Position numbers and translations under genes: made by a program. Below the pieces are notes generated by a model. That model did not search any database, was not told the DNA's origin, and worked only from the letters and a program-made list of their open reading frames with translations. This document shows, one piece after another, positions 53,682-64,000 of a stretch of DNA of 64,000 nt; positions within the stretch are counted from its first letter, which is position 1, and each line of letters opens with the position of its first letter. Origin of the DNA: Mytilisepta virgata (taxonomy: Eukaryota; Mollusca; Bivalvia; Mytilida; Mytilidae); contig JAPWFG010000059.1 in NCBI GenBank assembly GCA_028015205.1, positions 124,001 to 188,000 on the forward strand, written 5' to 3'.

Positions 53682-55145
53682 ATGCCACGTCTGACTCCAC
53701 AACAGAGAGAACAGGCCATTTGTCGATTGGATGCTGGGCAATCTGCCAGAGTTATTGCCAACGACTTCAACTGTGCTGTTCGAACAATTGAACGTCTACG
53801 GACACGGTACAATGCAACAAACAGCACAAATGACCGTCCACGGAGTGGTAGACCCCAAGTCGCTACCCCTAGACAGAATAGAGGCATTGTTCGTCACCAT
53901 TTGATGAATCGGTTCACCCCAGCTGCCGAAACTGCCAGAAACACTGTTGGAACACATGGACGACCCATAAGTGATGATACGGTTCGTCGGCGATTAGCTG
54001 CTAGAAACATGAGATGTCGCCGTCCAGCAAGAGGACCTATTCTTACTCCTCGACACCGTCAAGCTCGTCTTCAGTGGGCCACTCAGCGACAGAATTGGCG
54101 AAATCGACAATGGCGTAACATCATCTTCTCTGACGAAAGCCGTTACTGCATTTCAACAGCCGATGGCAGAACCAGAGTGTGGAGAAGACGCGGGGAACGT
54201 TACGAAGACAGCTGCATTCTGGAAACAGACGCGTGGGGAGGACCTAGCATCATGGTATGGGGTGGAATCGGCCTTAACGTTAAACTTGGTCCAGACATCT
54301 TTCAGAACCTTGGCCCAGGCAGACTCATTGAAAATAAATTGATGTCGTGTACTCAGTCACCTTTATCAGCTTGTTTTTAATTTTTAGTCAGACCCCAACT
54401 TTTAAATCTCGGATTTTTTATTTTTATATCTCGTCCAGACACCTGTAAATGCATGGGGTTTTATTTGTCTTAACGACTTTGTCATCACATGTCAATAAAA
54501 ATTAACGGTAGCACGTGTCCACTTGCAAACATCTCGGATACCGATACGTGTAAAAATCAATAATCAGATAACACCTGATCATGCTGTTTGTCAATTACCA
54601 ATTATCAGCTTCTTACGATGTAAAACTGGGTTCCATAAGGGGACAGAACTGTCAAGGGGCAAAAAGGGCGGCAATTTTTTTACAATTTTTGCACAAAGGG
54701 CAGAAGGGCGGGCCCCCCTTCTAAAACAAGCTAAGGGAATCCCTACAGAGGAAATGGCATAACAGCTGCCCGTTACATCGACCAAGTCTTGACACCCCAT
54801 GTCCAGCCCCATTTCGCACGTCATCAAAACAAGACTTTCCAACAGGACAATACACGTGCGCATACCGCAAGAGCCACAAGAGACTTCCTACAGCAGAATA
54901 ACATTAATGTTATGGATTGGCCGGCTTTGAGTCCAGATTTAAACTCTATTGAACATTTATGGGACGAAGTTCAAAGACGGTTGAATAATGAGCAGCCAAG
55001 TCCGACAACTGCAGCTGAACTTTCACAAGCGTTTCAGAGAGTATGGGCACGTATTCCGATGGCGTTTATTAATCGGCTCATCAACTCCATGTACCGAAGA
55101 TGTGCCGCAGTAATTGGTGCCGGTGGAGGACATACACGTTATTAA
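53682..55145 (+). pseudogene. Tc1 transposase (DD34E), interrupted
   Basis: From ATG 53682: paired-like helix-turn-helix part (LTPQQREQAICRLDAGQS, DRPRSGRPQV), first Asp in NIIFSDESRY and WGGPSIMVWGGI. The frame leaves the protein at ~54323, where ~420 bp are inserted. It resumes at ~54746 with the second Asp in TFQQDNTRAH and Glu in SPDLNSIEHLWDEV, 34 residues later. Without the insertion the reading frame looks otherwise open. Confidence 0.9.
54324..54745. mobile_element. ~420-bp insertion inside the transposase gene
   Basis: Non-coding segment flanked by CAGA on both sides (54320-54323, 54746-54749). No inverted ends visible. It may be a short interspersed or truncated element. Confidence 0.5.
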
Positions 55146-55340
55146 CGGACGTGGGAGCACAGCATTGAAAACATGTGACGTTGCGACAATTGTGACGTTT
55201 TTGTGAACATTGTAACCAAAAGACTGTAAATCATTCATTAAATTTTGTAAAAATTAATTTAAAATATATAAATGTCACTTTGAAATAAATGTATGTGAAC
55301 ATGTCATTTTGTGCGACGTTTCTTTTGCGGTTCAGTGTAT

Positions 55341-55361
55341 GACCGCAAATATTTTGCGGTC
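55341..55361. repeat. Short palindrome
   Basis: GACCGCAAAT / ATTTTGCGGTC, a near-perfect 10-bp-arm palindrome immediately outside the Tc1 element. Confidence 0.7.
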
Positions 55362-55366
55362 GTATA

Positions 55367-57255
55367 ATAATAAACGCCTAAATTTTCAATTTAAATTAAT
55401 GTACATCATGGATAGGCTAAACTGTTCATTAATTTACACAAATTTTTAAGTTTTTACATATGAAAAGATAATTCAATGTGCTAAATCCCCGGTTTGAATA
55501 ATATTGCTTTGCTCCATTACCAGCAATGGGACCGCTTTGTAGCTCCACAGAGTCAAAAGATATCACATTATTGAAGCTACCTTTGTACCAATTCTCACTA
55601 GGAACATCAAAATATTTTACTTGTTTGGACTAAACGGGAGACGCATTTTTCCTAGTTCACAAGACGCCCTTGTTAGACAATTCATAACAATTCGTAGAAA
55701 ATGGCGTAGTTGCTCTGAAGGTCGAATATATTAGATGATGCGTCATGTCCATTTGACGTTGGTATGCGCCTTTAAAAGTACCAGCCTGGGATTTTCAGTG
55801 TTCATAATTTTTTTTTTTTTTTTTTTTGGGGGGGGGGTTGTTTAGAACCTTCCTCCGATAAATATTATTTTCTTATGAGAAGGGAAGCAAATTTTTTTTC
55901 CTATCATTTTTCTTTCCACAAAACCATAAAATTAACATAAAATTCATTTTAATTTTTAATTGATGTAAAGTGCATGGCTCTCTCTATATCCTGACATTGG
56001 CTGTTGTCTGTTTTTTAGCCCACTTCCTACATTATATTCTCTTGTTACAATTATTATTTTTTGTTGGCATTAATTTAATATCTCCTCATTTTTATTATTT
56101 CATAATTGAACACAGAAATCTAACGTTACCAGCTTGTAAATCGTGCTCCTAGTACAGGAAAAACATAGATTCTACTTTTTTATCATCTAATATTTGTTGG
56201 TGTTCTAAATTTCAAATGCTGGTAGTTTCACGTTTCTGTTTCAACTTAGACAGCAGTAGTCAGAGTACTTTGATTTTCAGGCCGTATAGATTATCTCCCA
56301 TTTCGTTACGCATGAGGTACACGACGAAAGTCCACGACGGCGATCACGTTGATACTGACTGCTATTGTGTGTGATATTGGTAGAAGGAAGGCCACTTTCT
56401 TGTCAATTGGATGAAAACAATTGAAAATGCCCTTGCGTGTTGGTAATGAAAACTTCAACTTGGACAACACACACGGTGTAACTAGATTCATTATGGAGGT
56501 GAATTGTACAGCCAACATTTTTCTCAAAGTCCTTCAACAGTGTATTGTATAGACGATACATGGATTATTCCCTGTCGAAAAGGGATATGTGGTAATTCAT
56601 TATTTATCATCATGAAATTTTAATGTGTTGTTTTTGGTGACAAAAGGGAGGTCAAGTTAGATTTTGCGACATATCGCTCACCTGGTTCTAGGGTTATACC
56701 AAAAATGGATTTTTTGTCCTTTCCAGACAATAACAAAAACCATCCAAGATACCACTCACATGTATGTACATAATGATTACAAGAAAAATAAATGGAAATG
56801 GTGAGCTGTCAAAAGGGGCATAAAACAACTAAAGTGTATGAAATACACAAGTCGAACAAAACCAAATATAAAATCCTCAAAAGTTAAAAATACCCAACGT
56901 TTCGACCAATACTTGCTCTGGGTTTCAAAGAGTCAACACCTTTGTATTACTTGCTAAAAAAATATTTGTTAAATATATAATTACATGATCTTAGTCAAAA
57001 TTTCAATACAGTATTAAATAAGAAACAACATATTTACATACTGTTTCCATACGTCTACATTCCTTGTTAATAGAAATGTGATTTTTAATTATTCACTATA
57101 TTTTCAGAACAACAAAACAATTCCCCCCACATATTGAATATTTTGTGATCTTCTTCCTTTATAATTTAATCACTTTCCAATCTGTTTGTTATTATTCTCC
57201 TTAATGAGTGATCCTTTCTTAGCTGTTTTCTCCTGTTTTCCTGCACTTCATTTTC
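55367..57255. other. Non-coding region with poly(T)/poly(G) tract
   Basis: No supportable gene. A ~20-base T run joins a G run near 55808-55838. Short ORFs here (for example 55970-56152, hydrophobic) have no recognisable domain. Confidence 0.5.
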
Positions 57256-58608
57256 TTATTGTATTTTGGCACAAAGGTCTTCGATTTTTGTATCTAGTAC
57301 TGTTTGAATATGTTCCAGAGCCTTTATTTCATCCTCATCCTGAAATTCTTTTTTTACACTAACAGCTGCATTGGTCCTACAATAACAATATTAATAATAT
57401 CACTCATTTCATATTGAAGCCAAAATTATGATTTATATCCCATAATTCTTTGCAAATGACAGTTTAGAAAATTACCATTCCTTTGTACACTTTTGTATTT
57501 ATTTGTCAAATGAAAATATCCCTTAGCATCCTTTGACCTTACAAATATCATTTGACCATCACTTTGCCTCAGTTTGGCCTTAATTATCAATGACATTGTG
57601 ATCTATTGCCATCACTTTGCCTCATTCATCACTATTTTATTATTTTGAAGTCTGTCATGTATCATTTAATATTTCAGATTTAAGTATACTATCAAACCCA
57701 TAAACATCTTTGATTTAAACTTAATCCTTTAAAACTAAACCCTCAATGACTGATTTTCTTTTGGATACAACTTGAAAACTATGTTCCTATTATATACTTT
57801 GATGTATTGACATTTTCTTGAAATTGACCTTTTTCATATTGAAAATTATTATGTACAAATTATGATTCCCTCATTTGGTTTCATACCTTCTGATATTGTT
57901 TTTTGAATATAAAGTTAAATGAATTGCTATAAAATACCTATGAAAAAAGGAACCTTATTTTGTGTTAAATGAATATGTAAATTAATATTCAAACCTTGAA
58001 CTATAAACTGTAATACACTCACCTAATATCTTCATTCTTTGTGTCCTCTGCTTTCTTACTTTGAATTGCCTTATGATCCTCCTTGTGTGTTATTTGAACA
58101 ATTCTTCTGTCTGTTTTCTCATCTATCTTTGGAAAGGTTGGTCAGAATTTTTTTTTTTCATGCAAATACTTATTTTATTTCCATCTAAATAGCTCTTGTT
58201 TTGTTATTCAAACAAAAACTAAATAATAAATGTACCTTTACTTTTTCCAATCTGCCAGCCCTTATCATTCTGTCACTTTTACTATACATATTGTATTGGT
58301 TTCAGTTACTGCCTTTGATTTTATTACCTTTCATTACTGTCATCTACACTTTTTATTTCAATGTTATTCAAGAGTCTATAATTTCATGAAATAATTCTAA
58401 AAACAAGCAGAATGGTATAAATTAAATATTCAAAACTTGAACTATGAAATGTAATATACTTACTTATTATCTTCATTCTTCGCATCTTTTTTTCTTTTAA
58501 TCAAGTCATCCTTGTAATGGGTGGTCTCAACAATTCCCCTTTTTTGTTTGGTTCCACTTTTTCTCCACAATCTATTACTTTTTGGACATCAATGTTGGAA
58601 AGTTCTTC
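57256..58608 (-). pseudogene. Coiled-coil-type antisense exons, partly duplicated
   Basis: Terminal exon 57256-57376 (acceptor TTATTGTAG, stop TAA) encodes KKEFQDEDEIKALEHIQTVL. Exon 58023-58126 (donor TTAG|GTGAG) joins it in frame and encodes RRIVQITHKEDHKAIQ...KNED. Exon 58464-58608 contains a second copy of that motif (RGIVETTHYKDD...KNED) with a frame change before it, so it is a decayed exon duplicate. Charged, Lys/Glu-rich helical protein; family unknown. Confidence 0.35.
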
Positions 58609-58732
58609 CTGTAAATATAATTTTTAGCATTATTTCATTTGAATTTAATCTTTTTCAAATATTTTCATTAACAATATCCTTTCCTGGATTGTGAAACAAA
58701 AAATTCTGAATAATTATTCTGTCTTCTGACAA

Positions 58733-59140
58733 AGCAACATATACAATTTCAATCCTCACTTGACATTGTCATATTTACAATACATAGTACATTAATTTTA
58801 ATACCTGAATCTTTGGTCACATAAGTATAGTCTTAACCGTGGTTTCACACTTTGATTTCTGTGTATAACATATTTTTTAAAAAGTATATATTGTGTAATT
58901 AAATCGAGTGTTTTTATGAAAAAATTTAAAAGCAACATATACAATTTCAATCCTCACTTAACATTGTCATATTTACAATACATATTACATTAATTTTAAT
59001 ACCTGAATCTTTGGTCACATAAGTATAGTCTTAACTGTGGTTTCACACTTTGATTTCTGTGTATAACATATTTTTTAGCTCTTTTTAATTTTTTTCATAA
59101 AAACACTCAATTTAATTACACAATATATACTTTTTAAAAC
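58733..59140. repeat. Direct plus inverted repeat block
   Basis: A ~145-bp sequence (ending GATTTCTGTGTATAACATAT) occurs at about 58733-58876 and 58932-59075. Between and after them an AT-rich piece (AAGTATATATTGTGTAATTA) at 58880-58932 returns inverted at about 59085-59140. Confidence 0.75.
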
Positions 59141-59844
59141 TATAATTTTTATTTTGTTAAGTCATTACAATCTCAACATATAACTAATACTTTTGAAAAA
59201 TAATTACAATTATTAACTTGTACTAAATCAGCTAAAACAATCTAGTTTATAATACTTACATTTTAACTTGTCTTTCTGTCATTTTGGTCTGTTTGTAGAT
59301 TATTACTGAAAGTCCTCTCAATACATATGGAACAGGACAAATATGTGGACTATGCAATCACTTTGTGATGGTATACCCTCCATTATCATGCATTTTTTTT
59401 GGAATTAATAAAACCATTGTTTTTTCAGTGTGAACAGTCGCATAATACTGAGCATATCAATAACTTGTGACTTTTCAATATAAATTTCTTCCACATCATT
59501 TAAATCATATATAAAATTTCACACTTAATTTTTCTCGACTGTTTATGTTTCGATTTTGTTATATATTGGTCTTGAATTTCCAATTCCGGTCATTCACCTT
59601 TGTACATTATTAATTATGATTATAAAAAAAAAACTACCAATAAAAATGCATAAAAGCTTAATTATTGTTTTTAATCATTCATTTGTATGCAGTTTGAATT
59701 TTGGTACAAAATACAAAGTTGTGGTCACGTATAATAACTTTATATATGACCTCTTACTATTTTTACTGGTCATTGTCCTCTGACTTTCGAGTACAAAATA
59801 AGCAGTTTATTTACTGACCTTTCAGGTCCATGATCTGTTTATGA
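59141..59844. other. AT-rich non-coding stretch
   Basis: No gene supported; the open stretch at 59556-59783 is hydrophobic and low-complexity without a start context. Confidence 0.4.
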
Positions 59845-60245
59845 TTACATATCTATAGGACCCTACCATACATGTTTACGTTTATAGTAGCAATGGGACC
59901 TTACATACTGTCTTCTTTAATTTCCATATGACAAAATGTAAATACATATTGTGGTGGTCTATTCATGTAATCAGACGGAAGGGTCCAAAACAGTATATGG
60001 TCGGAGTCCTATACATCGAAACTAATATCTATAGGACCCTACCCTATATGTTTATAACAACGATAGGACCCTTCTATAAATGTTAATACAAGAACACTCC
60101 CCCCCCCCCTCCAAGTCATCCATATTGTGGTGTTCTATATAATCAGACGGAAGGGTCCAAAAACAGTATACATCGAAATTAGTATCTATAGGACCCTACC
60201 CTATATGTTTATAGTAACGATAGGACCATACTATAGATGTCAATG
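59845..60245 (+). promoter_or_regulatory. Repeat-rich region upstream of the 60.4-kb glycoprotein
   Basis: TATCTATAGGACCCTACC recurs three times (about 59850, 60028, 60184) and a longer unit with AATCAGACGGAAGGGTCCAA twice (about 59970 and 60143). Repeated blocks just before a surface-glycoprotein start resemble the terminal-repeat layout of the inner Polinton, but no AG...CT terminus was found. Confidence 0.4.
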
Positions 60246-60418
60246 CAAGAACCAGGCCACCCCTTATGTAGTGGGGGAAATGTTTCGAATTATGCGCGCC
60301 GAACATATATTTACATGGGGAGTTAACTCCATCGATCTTGCATATTTTTATCGACCTGGTTCACTGTTGATTAGATGAAGGATATGTAAAATCAATCCCA
60401 CAAAACATTATTCCAAAG

Positions 60419-60843
60419 ATGGGTGACAAGTTGAAAATGTGCGTGTGTATCGTTCTACTTGTTATTCCAAAGTTGGGTGACAAGTTGAAAATGTGCGTGT
60501 GTATCGTTATGCTTGTTCTGTTGATGTTTGTACCTATTAATTGCCATTCTTTTGAAATCAATGATCAGTGTAGTGCAAAGTATGATCTAAATTTCAAAAC
60601 AATAGGATACCAATGCAAGTTTGCTGGAAATGGTGTCTACACAGTGAATGGGCCATCTGTTGATTTTATTCAGTTCGACATATTCACAGGTCGAAGTTGT
60701 ATATACATTTGTATTTGGATGCTCATGTGACATCTATAACTACAGACAAGGGTTCGATGGATTATTGCAACACCGTTCTTCTTGGACGAGGCTCAGTGGA
60801 AGAAATTACCATAGGCGGTAAAGTGTGTGCAAGTGTGAAATAA
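60419..60843 (+). pseudogene. Decayed surface glycoprotein related to the inner-Polinton gene
   Basis: ATG 60419 opens a double leader: a 54-bp direct duplication puts two copies of LGDKLKMCVCIV-type sequence in frame before LVLLMFVPINCHS. The ectodomain follows (NDQCSAKYD, YQCKFAGNGVY). A frameshift near 60700 separates it from the rest (MDYCNTVLLGRGSVEEITIG, GKVC), which ends at 60843. Cys order and the C-x(n)-GxG-Y and IxIGGKxC patterns match the gene at 18975-20577 (SYSGEGQY, SIAGKPC). No stalk or membrane helix is seen downstream. Confidence 0.55.
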
Positions 60844-61241
60844 AAAAATATCTTTAAGCTTATACAATATGCATGTCATAAGCCGTTTTATTCAACTTGC
60901 TTTATGGTGTGGATATTTGTCCATTGCTGAAGGCTATATAGTAACCCCAAGAAGTTTAATTATTTGTTATTTAGATTTTTCTGGATGGGTGACTCATTGG
61001 CAATCATACCACAATTTCTATTTTATATTCATTGTGTATTCAGATATTTTTGCCATTACAGTTTTTCATGGCCCAATACACGTGTTTTTACTCCTGCTGA
61101 CTTGTCTCTTAGCTCTGGATGCCAAGTACGACCAATGTTTTTCCGTGTTCCCTTCGTGATTTTACTCATGTTTCGCAGGACTTTCGCGCCATGCCAAGTG
61201 TCGTAGGAATCCGTAACATTCGGCTGATTTTGCACTAGATA
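60844..61241. other. Spacer with bivalve repeat fragment
   Basis: Around 60981-61020 the bases GACTCATTGGCAATCATACC match, from memory, a repeat common in bivalve genomes. The long plus-strand open stretch here is accidental. Confidence 0.45.
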
Positions 61242-61673
61242 CTAGCTGACCGAGGCATTCCTATCATGTGAATGAACTGACACACAGACATTTTTCCTTT
61301 GAAATTCTGCGTACAGTTTTGGGGTCCCATAAGTCTCGTGTTTTTGCGAACTTCGCTCTAGGTTCTTGGTGACATGACTATATCGTACTACTTTGTAAGT
61401 AACATTTCCAAGAGCGGTAACGTCAGAATGGTAACTGTTTTTCCTGCATGCAGGTCTTGCATCAGTCATGATATCTATATGATCATCATCGTATGAGTTT
61501 TCATGCCTCTCCTCCTCAACAGTGTCCAATATGCTGTTATCACGAAGCAATGTCACAGTATGTCTATATGTTGGAAACATGCTTTCTCGAAATCGTTTAA
61601 CCGGAAGTCCAATGTTAGCAAAGTTACTGAATCTCATATTGAGCAGGATACATTCCAGCACAAAGATATGCAT
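61242..61673 (-). CDS. Unknown 143-aa ORF, possible exon
   Basis: Open minus-strand stretch, polar, with Asp-rich YDDDHIDIMTD and several Tyr motifs (VTYKVV, ETYGTPKLY). It could be a cytoplasmic-tail exon of a membrane protein, but no splice partners were identified and no family is recognised. Confidence 0.25.
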   Translation of the reverse strand: MHIFVLECILLNMRFSNFANIGLPVKRFRESMFPTYRHTVTLLRDNSILDTVEEERHENSYDDDHIDIMTDARPACRKNSYHSDVTALGNVTYKVVRYSHVTKNLERSSQKHETYGTPKLYAEFQRKNVCVSVHSHDRNASVS

Positions 61674-61851
61674 GAATCAATTTATAATTCACTGTAAAAT
61701 CCTGTTTGAGTTCTGAGGAGTGCCAGAAAACTATAGGAATGGAGTTGGATTTTAGAGGTTTGATTGCTAATCTCGCAACGTGTCCTATCTTAGTCATGTC
61801 AACAGGCTCTATAGGTCCAAGCCATTGTGATAATCGGACAAGTTCGTACAG

Positions 61852-62163
61852 TTACTGTTTTGAACAAACAAATAAATCAAAATCATCCTGTTCACTAGAA
61901 ACAGTTTCAATCTCTATCTACACAGTTTTTTTATATAAAAATCCATCAGAGTGTTCAATAGCTGAACATTCGACCTGGTCTTCAACACTTTCTTCAAACT
62001 TTCGAATTTACCATCAAAATCCAATTTTTGAGCTTCTGTCTCAAAAGTTATAGTCAATAGACTTTCTAGGTTTTCTAACATATCGATACTGTTTTACTTT
62101 TCCACTTGAGAGTCTCTTTTTATTTACATACTCAATATTCGATATATCAGTAAGTACATTCAT
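61852..62163 (-). pseudogene. Small broken minus-strand gene
   Basis: ATG 62163 opens a basic segment (KKRLSSGKVKQYRYVRKPRK). Adjacent frames continue coherent coding-like sequence (AQKLDFDGKFESLKKVL, then EIETVSSEQDDFDLF) to a stop at 61852, with two frame changes. Unknown family. Confidence 0.3.
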
Positions 62164-62226
62164 TTTCGAGATAAACACTGTTGCAACTTGACAAGAAGAC
62201 TGAATATAACTGAATGAGAGATTCAA

Positions 62227-62709
62227 AATTTGAAGTAAAGGCGCACAGTTTCAGAACCAATCATATTCATCCATTAAATCACGTGGTTTGGAGAACCAAT
62301 CAAATTCAAATTATAATCATGTGACCAAGATGACTCATAATACAGAAAGGTCAAACAAAGTGCAACATTTCAAACTCAGAAAGAGAAAGTACATGATGGC
62401 TGCAAAAGATTCCAAGACTGAAATTATTATGTTGGAGGTGACAAAAGAAGAAAGAAACAGTTATGATGTTCCTGAAGGATAACCATATGACTGAATGCAT
62501 TGTGGGTAGGTATTTTTTTACTACATATATACATATATATTAATTATGTTTATGAATTTTATATAAATGGTAGAGTAAAATTGAACAAAATAATATCTTT
62601 TTTTTAACTTACCATAATTATCACCATTATGTGCAGAATTATTAATTTGATACATAATTATTTAATAATAATCAAAGAAAATATATTGTTGATAACCAAA
62701 TAAACAATT
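62227..62709. other. Spacer upstream of the 155-aa gene
   Basis: Contains one TGACTCA at about 62331 and a short Lys/Glu-rich open stretch (62330-62482) of uncertain status, otherwise AT-rich. Confidence 0.4.
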
Positions 62710-63177
62710 ATGAATATTGTATCTGATACAGAAAAGAAGACTGGGAGAAAACGAAAATCTCCATGTAAACCAAATCAAAATACACGGGATGACATTAGTG
62801 GCAGGGGTGAAGATGGTGATAGTGGTAACCCTGAACCAGAGCATTTTGATTTAGAGGACGGCCAGTGTCCATTCTGCTTTATCAGACCACGTATTGCTAC
62901 TTCTAACAATACAGCGCCTTGGATGGGAAACGGACAACCTCCATCAAATACCAACGCACAAATCAGGAAAACTATATATCGTAGATTCTGGAAGTGTATA
63001 AACAATGTATATGGATGGTTACTTCCCCAGTATCTGGCTAAGAAAAGAAGAATTGGTGGTGGGGAGTGGGTTGTTATGCACCAGAGAGAAATAATGCCAG
63101 AATGTGTACTAGAACTTGTGCGGTCACTATACCGAAACCCTGAAGGTGTACCCTATCTTGGACATACCTGGGAATGA
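62710..63177 (+). CDS. 155-aa protein with P2X7-tail-like pattern
   Basis: Intact single-exon ORF. The N-terminal ~50 residues are charged and Gly/Pro-rich. A conserved-looking domain follows: EDGQCPFCFIRPR (two Cys), QIRKTIYRRFWKCINN, then REIMPECVLELVRSLYRNPE and GVPYLGHTWE. The Cys pair, the I/MPxC-x-x-x-x-R and final PYxGH elements recall the cytoplasmic domain family of P2X7 receptors, which occurs as stand-alone proteins in invertebrates. That assignment is tentative. It sits ~650 bp inside a Polinton terminus and could be its cargo. Confidence 0.5.
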   Translation: MNIVSDTEKKTGRKRKSPCKPNQNTRDDISGRGEDGDSGNPEPEHFDLEDGQCPFCFIRPRIATSNNTAPWMGNGQPPSNTNAQIRKTIYRRFWKCINNVYGWLLPQYLAKKRRIGGGEWVVMHQREIMPECVLELVRSLYRNPEGVPYLGHTWE

Positions 63178-63429
63178 AGCCTCTATGGATGTTCAATTCT
63201 TGTGAAAATAAATTTCATGTAAATTGTGGTATAAAAAAGTTAATTTCTTTGAAAAAATGGATATTAGTGAATGTACATAAAGGTAACAACAAAACTACGC
63301 AACTCCAATGCAAAGGTCAGAATAGGTAACATAAATTACATATTACCTAAAATTTGTTTTACATGTCAAATTTTCTGATAAACACTAAACATGAACACAT
63401 TCTTATTTTTGTGTGGAATTGTAAAGTTT
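63178..63429. other. AT-rich 3' region of the 155-aa gene
   Basis: AATAAA at about 63208. Nothing else recognisable. Confidence 0.4.
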
Positions 63430-63837
63430 TATCAATGAATATCTGAGGTGATGCAGTTCGCCTGCAATCTGTGAAAGCCATTATCAGTGGTCATTAATTT
63501 GATGATCTGACGTTCCTCCTGGTGGAAGTTCTTGGGGTTTAAAAGGATTTTGAATGCAGGGGATTGACCACCTTATAAGGATATATAAGTCTCGTCTTTC
63601 ATTGGTTGAAGTAGGACACAATGAACTGCAAACGTTTGACTCATAATCCTATTAAGTAATTTACATGTCCTTATCAGTAATTTACGGTATCATGACCTTA
63701 TATGGGAGTACATATACGTCTATTGTTGGAGTTTGGGCCTATTTTGTGGAGTTCGGAGAATTCCCTTTTGGTCGGCATCTTGCTGCCTTGTAGCCTTACG
63801 TTTTTACGGGGACTAAAAGACCTCAAACCATACTACT
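63430..63837 (-). mobile_element. Right terminus of a third Polinton
   Basis: Ends ...CCTCAAACCATACTACT at 63837. Reverse-complemented (AGTAGTATGGTTTGAGGTC) it resembles the outer Polinton's terminus AGTAGTAGGGGTTAGGATC, followed in both by TCTTTTA and a C-run. One TGACTCA lies near 63640. The element body lies to the left; no matching left end was found in the window, so the inverted-repeat length is unknown. Confidence 0.55.
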
Positions 63838-63857
63838 CTCATCTTTCTATCTAGTGT

Positions 63858-64000
63858 TTAAACGTAATTGATGTCATCTTCTGGGATCCACTGATTATAT
63901 TTGTCTGGCCATCCATCAAACTTCACAGCCATTCAACTTGACCGTTTCTTTTCCTTTTGCGGATTTTCATCTCAATAAACCACAATGCATCCTCATCTTT
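63858..64000 (-). pseudogene. C-terminal end of another Polinton integrase, cut by window edge
   Basis: The minus strand reads DEDALWFIEMKIRKRKR then VEWL, and one frame over KFDGWPDKYNQWIPEDD to a stop at 63858. It parallels the integrase end at 35776 (SADSLWYVEKKLKKRRR, RFEGWPSKFDQWIAEED). The frame change is near 63925-63932. It begins 20 bp outside the third Polinton's terminus, so that element inserted just after an integrase gene of a different Polinton. Confidence 0.75.

Larger units (their letters stand above)
53370..55336 (+). mobile_element. Tc1/mariner-type DNA transposon
   Basis: Inverted ends ACTGAACCGCAAAAGAAACG (53371 on) and its complement (to 55335), with flanking TA at 53368-53369 and 55337-55338. 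It encodes one transposase, broken by an insertion. Confidence 0.92.

Noticed and set aside
59845..60245. Left terminal inverted repeat of the third Polinton
   Set aside because: Repeated blocks are suggestive but show no similarity to 63430-63837 and no AG-start with a 6-bp duplication.
1..64000. CRISPR arrays, tRNA or rRNA genes
   Set aside because: None seen; the regular repeats are tandem units or terminal-repeat subrepeats and the genome is eukaryotic in character.

Overview
The window looks like nuclear DNA of a bivalve mollusc, most likely a mussel-type (Mytilus-like) genome. Genes have GT-AG introns, intergenic DNA is AT-rich, and repeats that I associate with mussel genomes occur at 23.46-23.65, 52.76-53.34 and 60.98-61.02 kb. 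The species call rests on recall of those repeats, without a search. Most of the window is Maverick/Polinton DNA (virus-like transposons also known as adintovirus relatives), stacked one inside another.

Layout. 1-14.82 kb: tandem array of a ~2.44 kb unit carrying a spliced mucin-like membrane glycoprotein gene. 14845-42842: an outer Polinton with long terminal inverted repeats and a 6-bp target duplication (AATACT). Its left arm holds a CARD-domain protein, a single TBP repeat, a broken minor capsid gene, a zinc-finger packaging ATPase and a broken adenain-type protease. Its right arm holds a small four-exon gene and a PC4/SUB1-like gene. 18251-38420: a second, structurally complete Polinton nested inside the first, with its own inverted repeats and target duplication (TAGAGT). 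It carries a spliced glycoprotein, a five-exon PC4-like gene, an antisense membrane-anchored PC4-like gene, packaging ATPase, two small virion-type proteins, protein-primed DNA polymerase B and, on the opposite strand, a compact block of a 112-aa protein, integrase (partly duplicated), minor capsid, basic core protein, major capsid and protease.

40395-52270: a ~3.95 kb segment in three tandem copies. Each copy spans the outer Polinton's right end plus flanking DNA with another PC4-like gene. 53370-55336: a Tc1-type transposon with an interrupted transposase. 57.2-58.6 kb: weak antisense exons. 60.4 kb: a decayed relative of the inner element's glycoprotein. 62.7 kb: an intact 155-aa cysteine-bearing protein. 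63837: the terminus of a third Polinton, which abuts the C-terminus of yet another Polinton integrase running off the window.

How the parts fit. Replication (PolB), packaging (ATPase), capsid (major and minor), maturation (protease) and integration genes form the standard Polinton set. Added to it is an unusual accessory kit: PC4-like single-stranded-DNA-binding/coactivator proteins in four divergent versions, a half-TBP, a CARD protein, spliced surface glycoproteins, and inverted repeats containing AP-1-like TGASTCA sites. I infer that these elements carry their own transcription/ssDNA-binding and host-signalling modules. Several core genes carry frameshifts or active-site changes, so the resident copies look inactive or the assembly contains indels.
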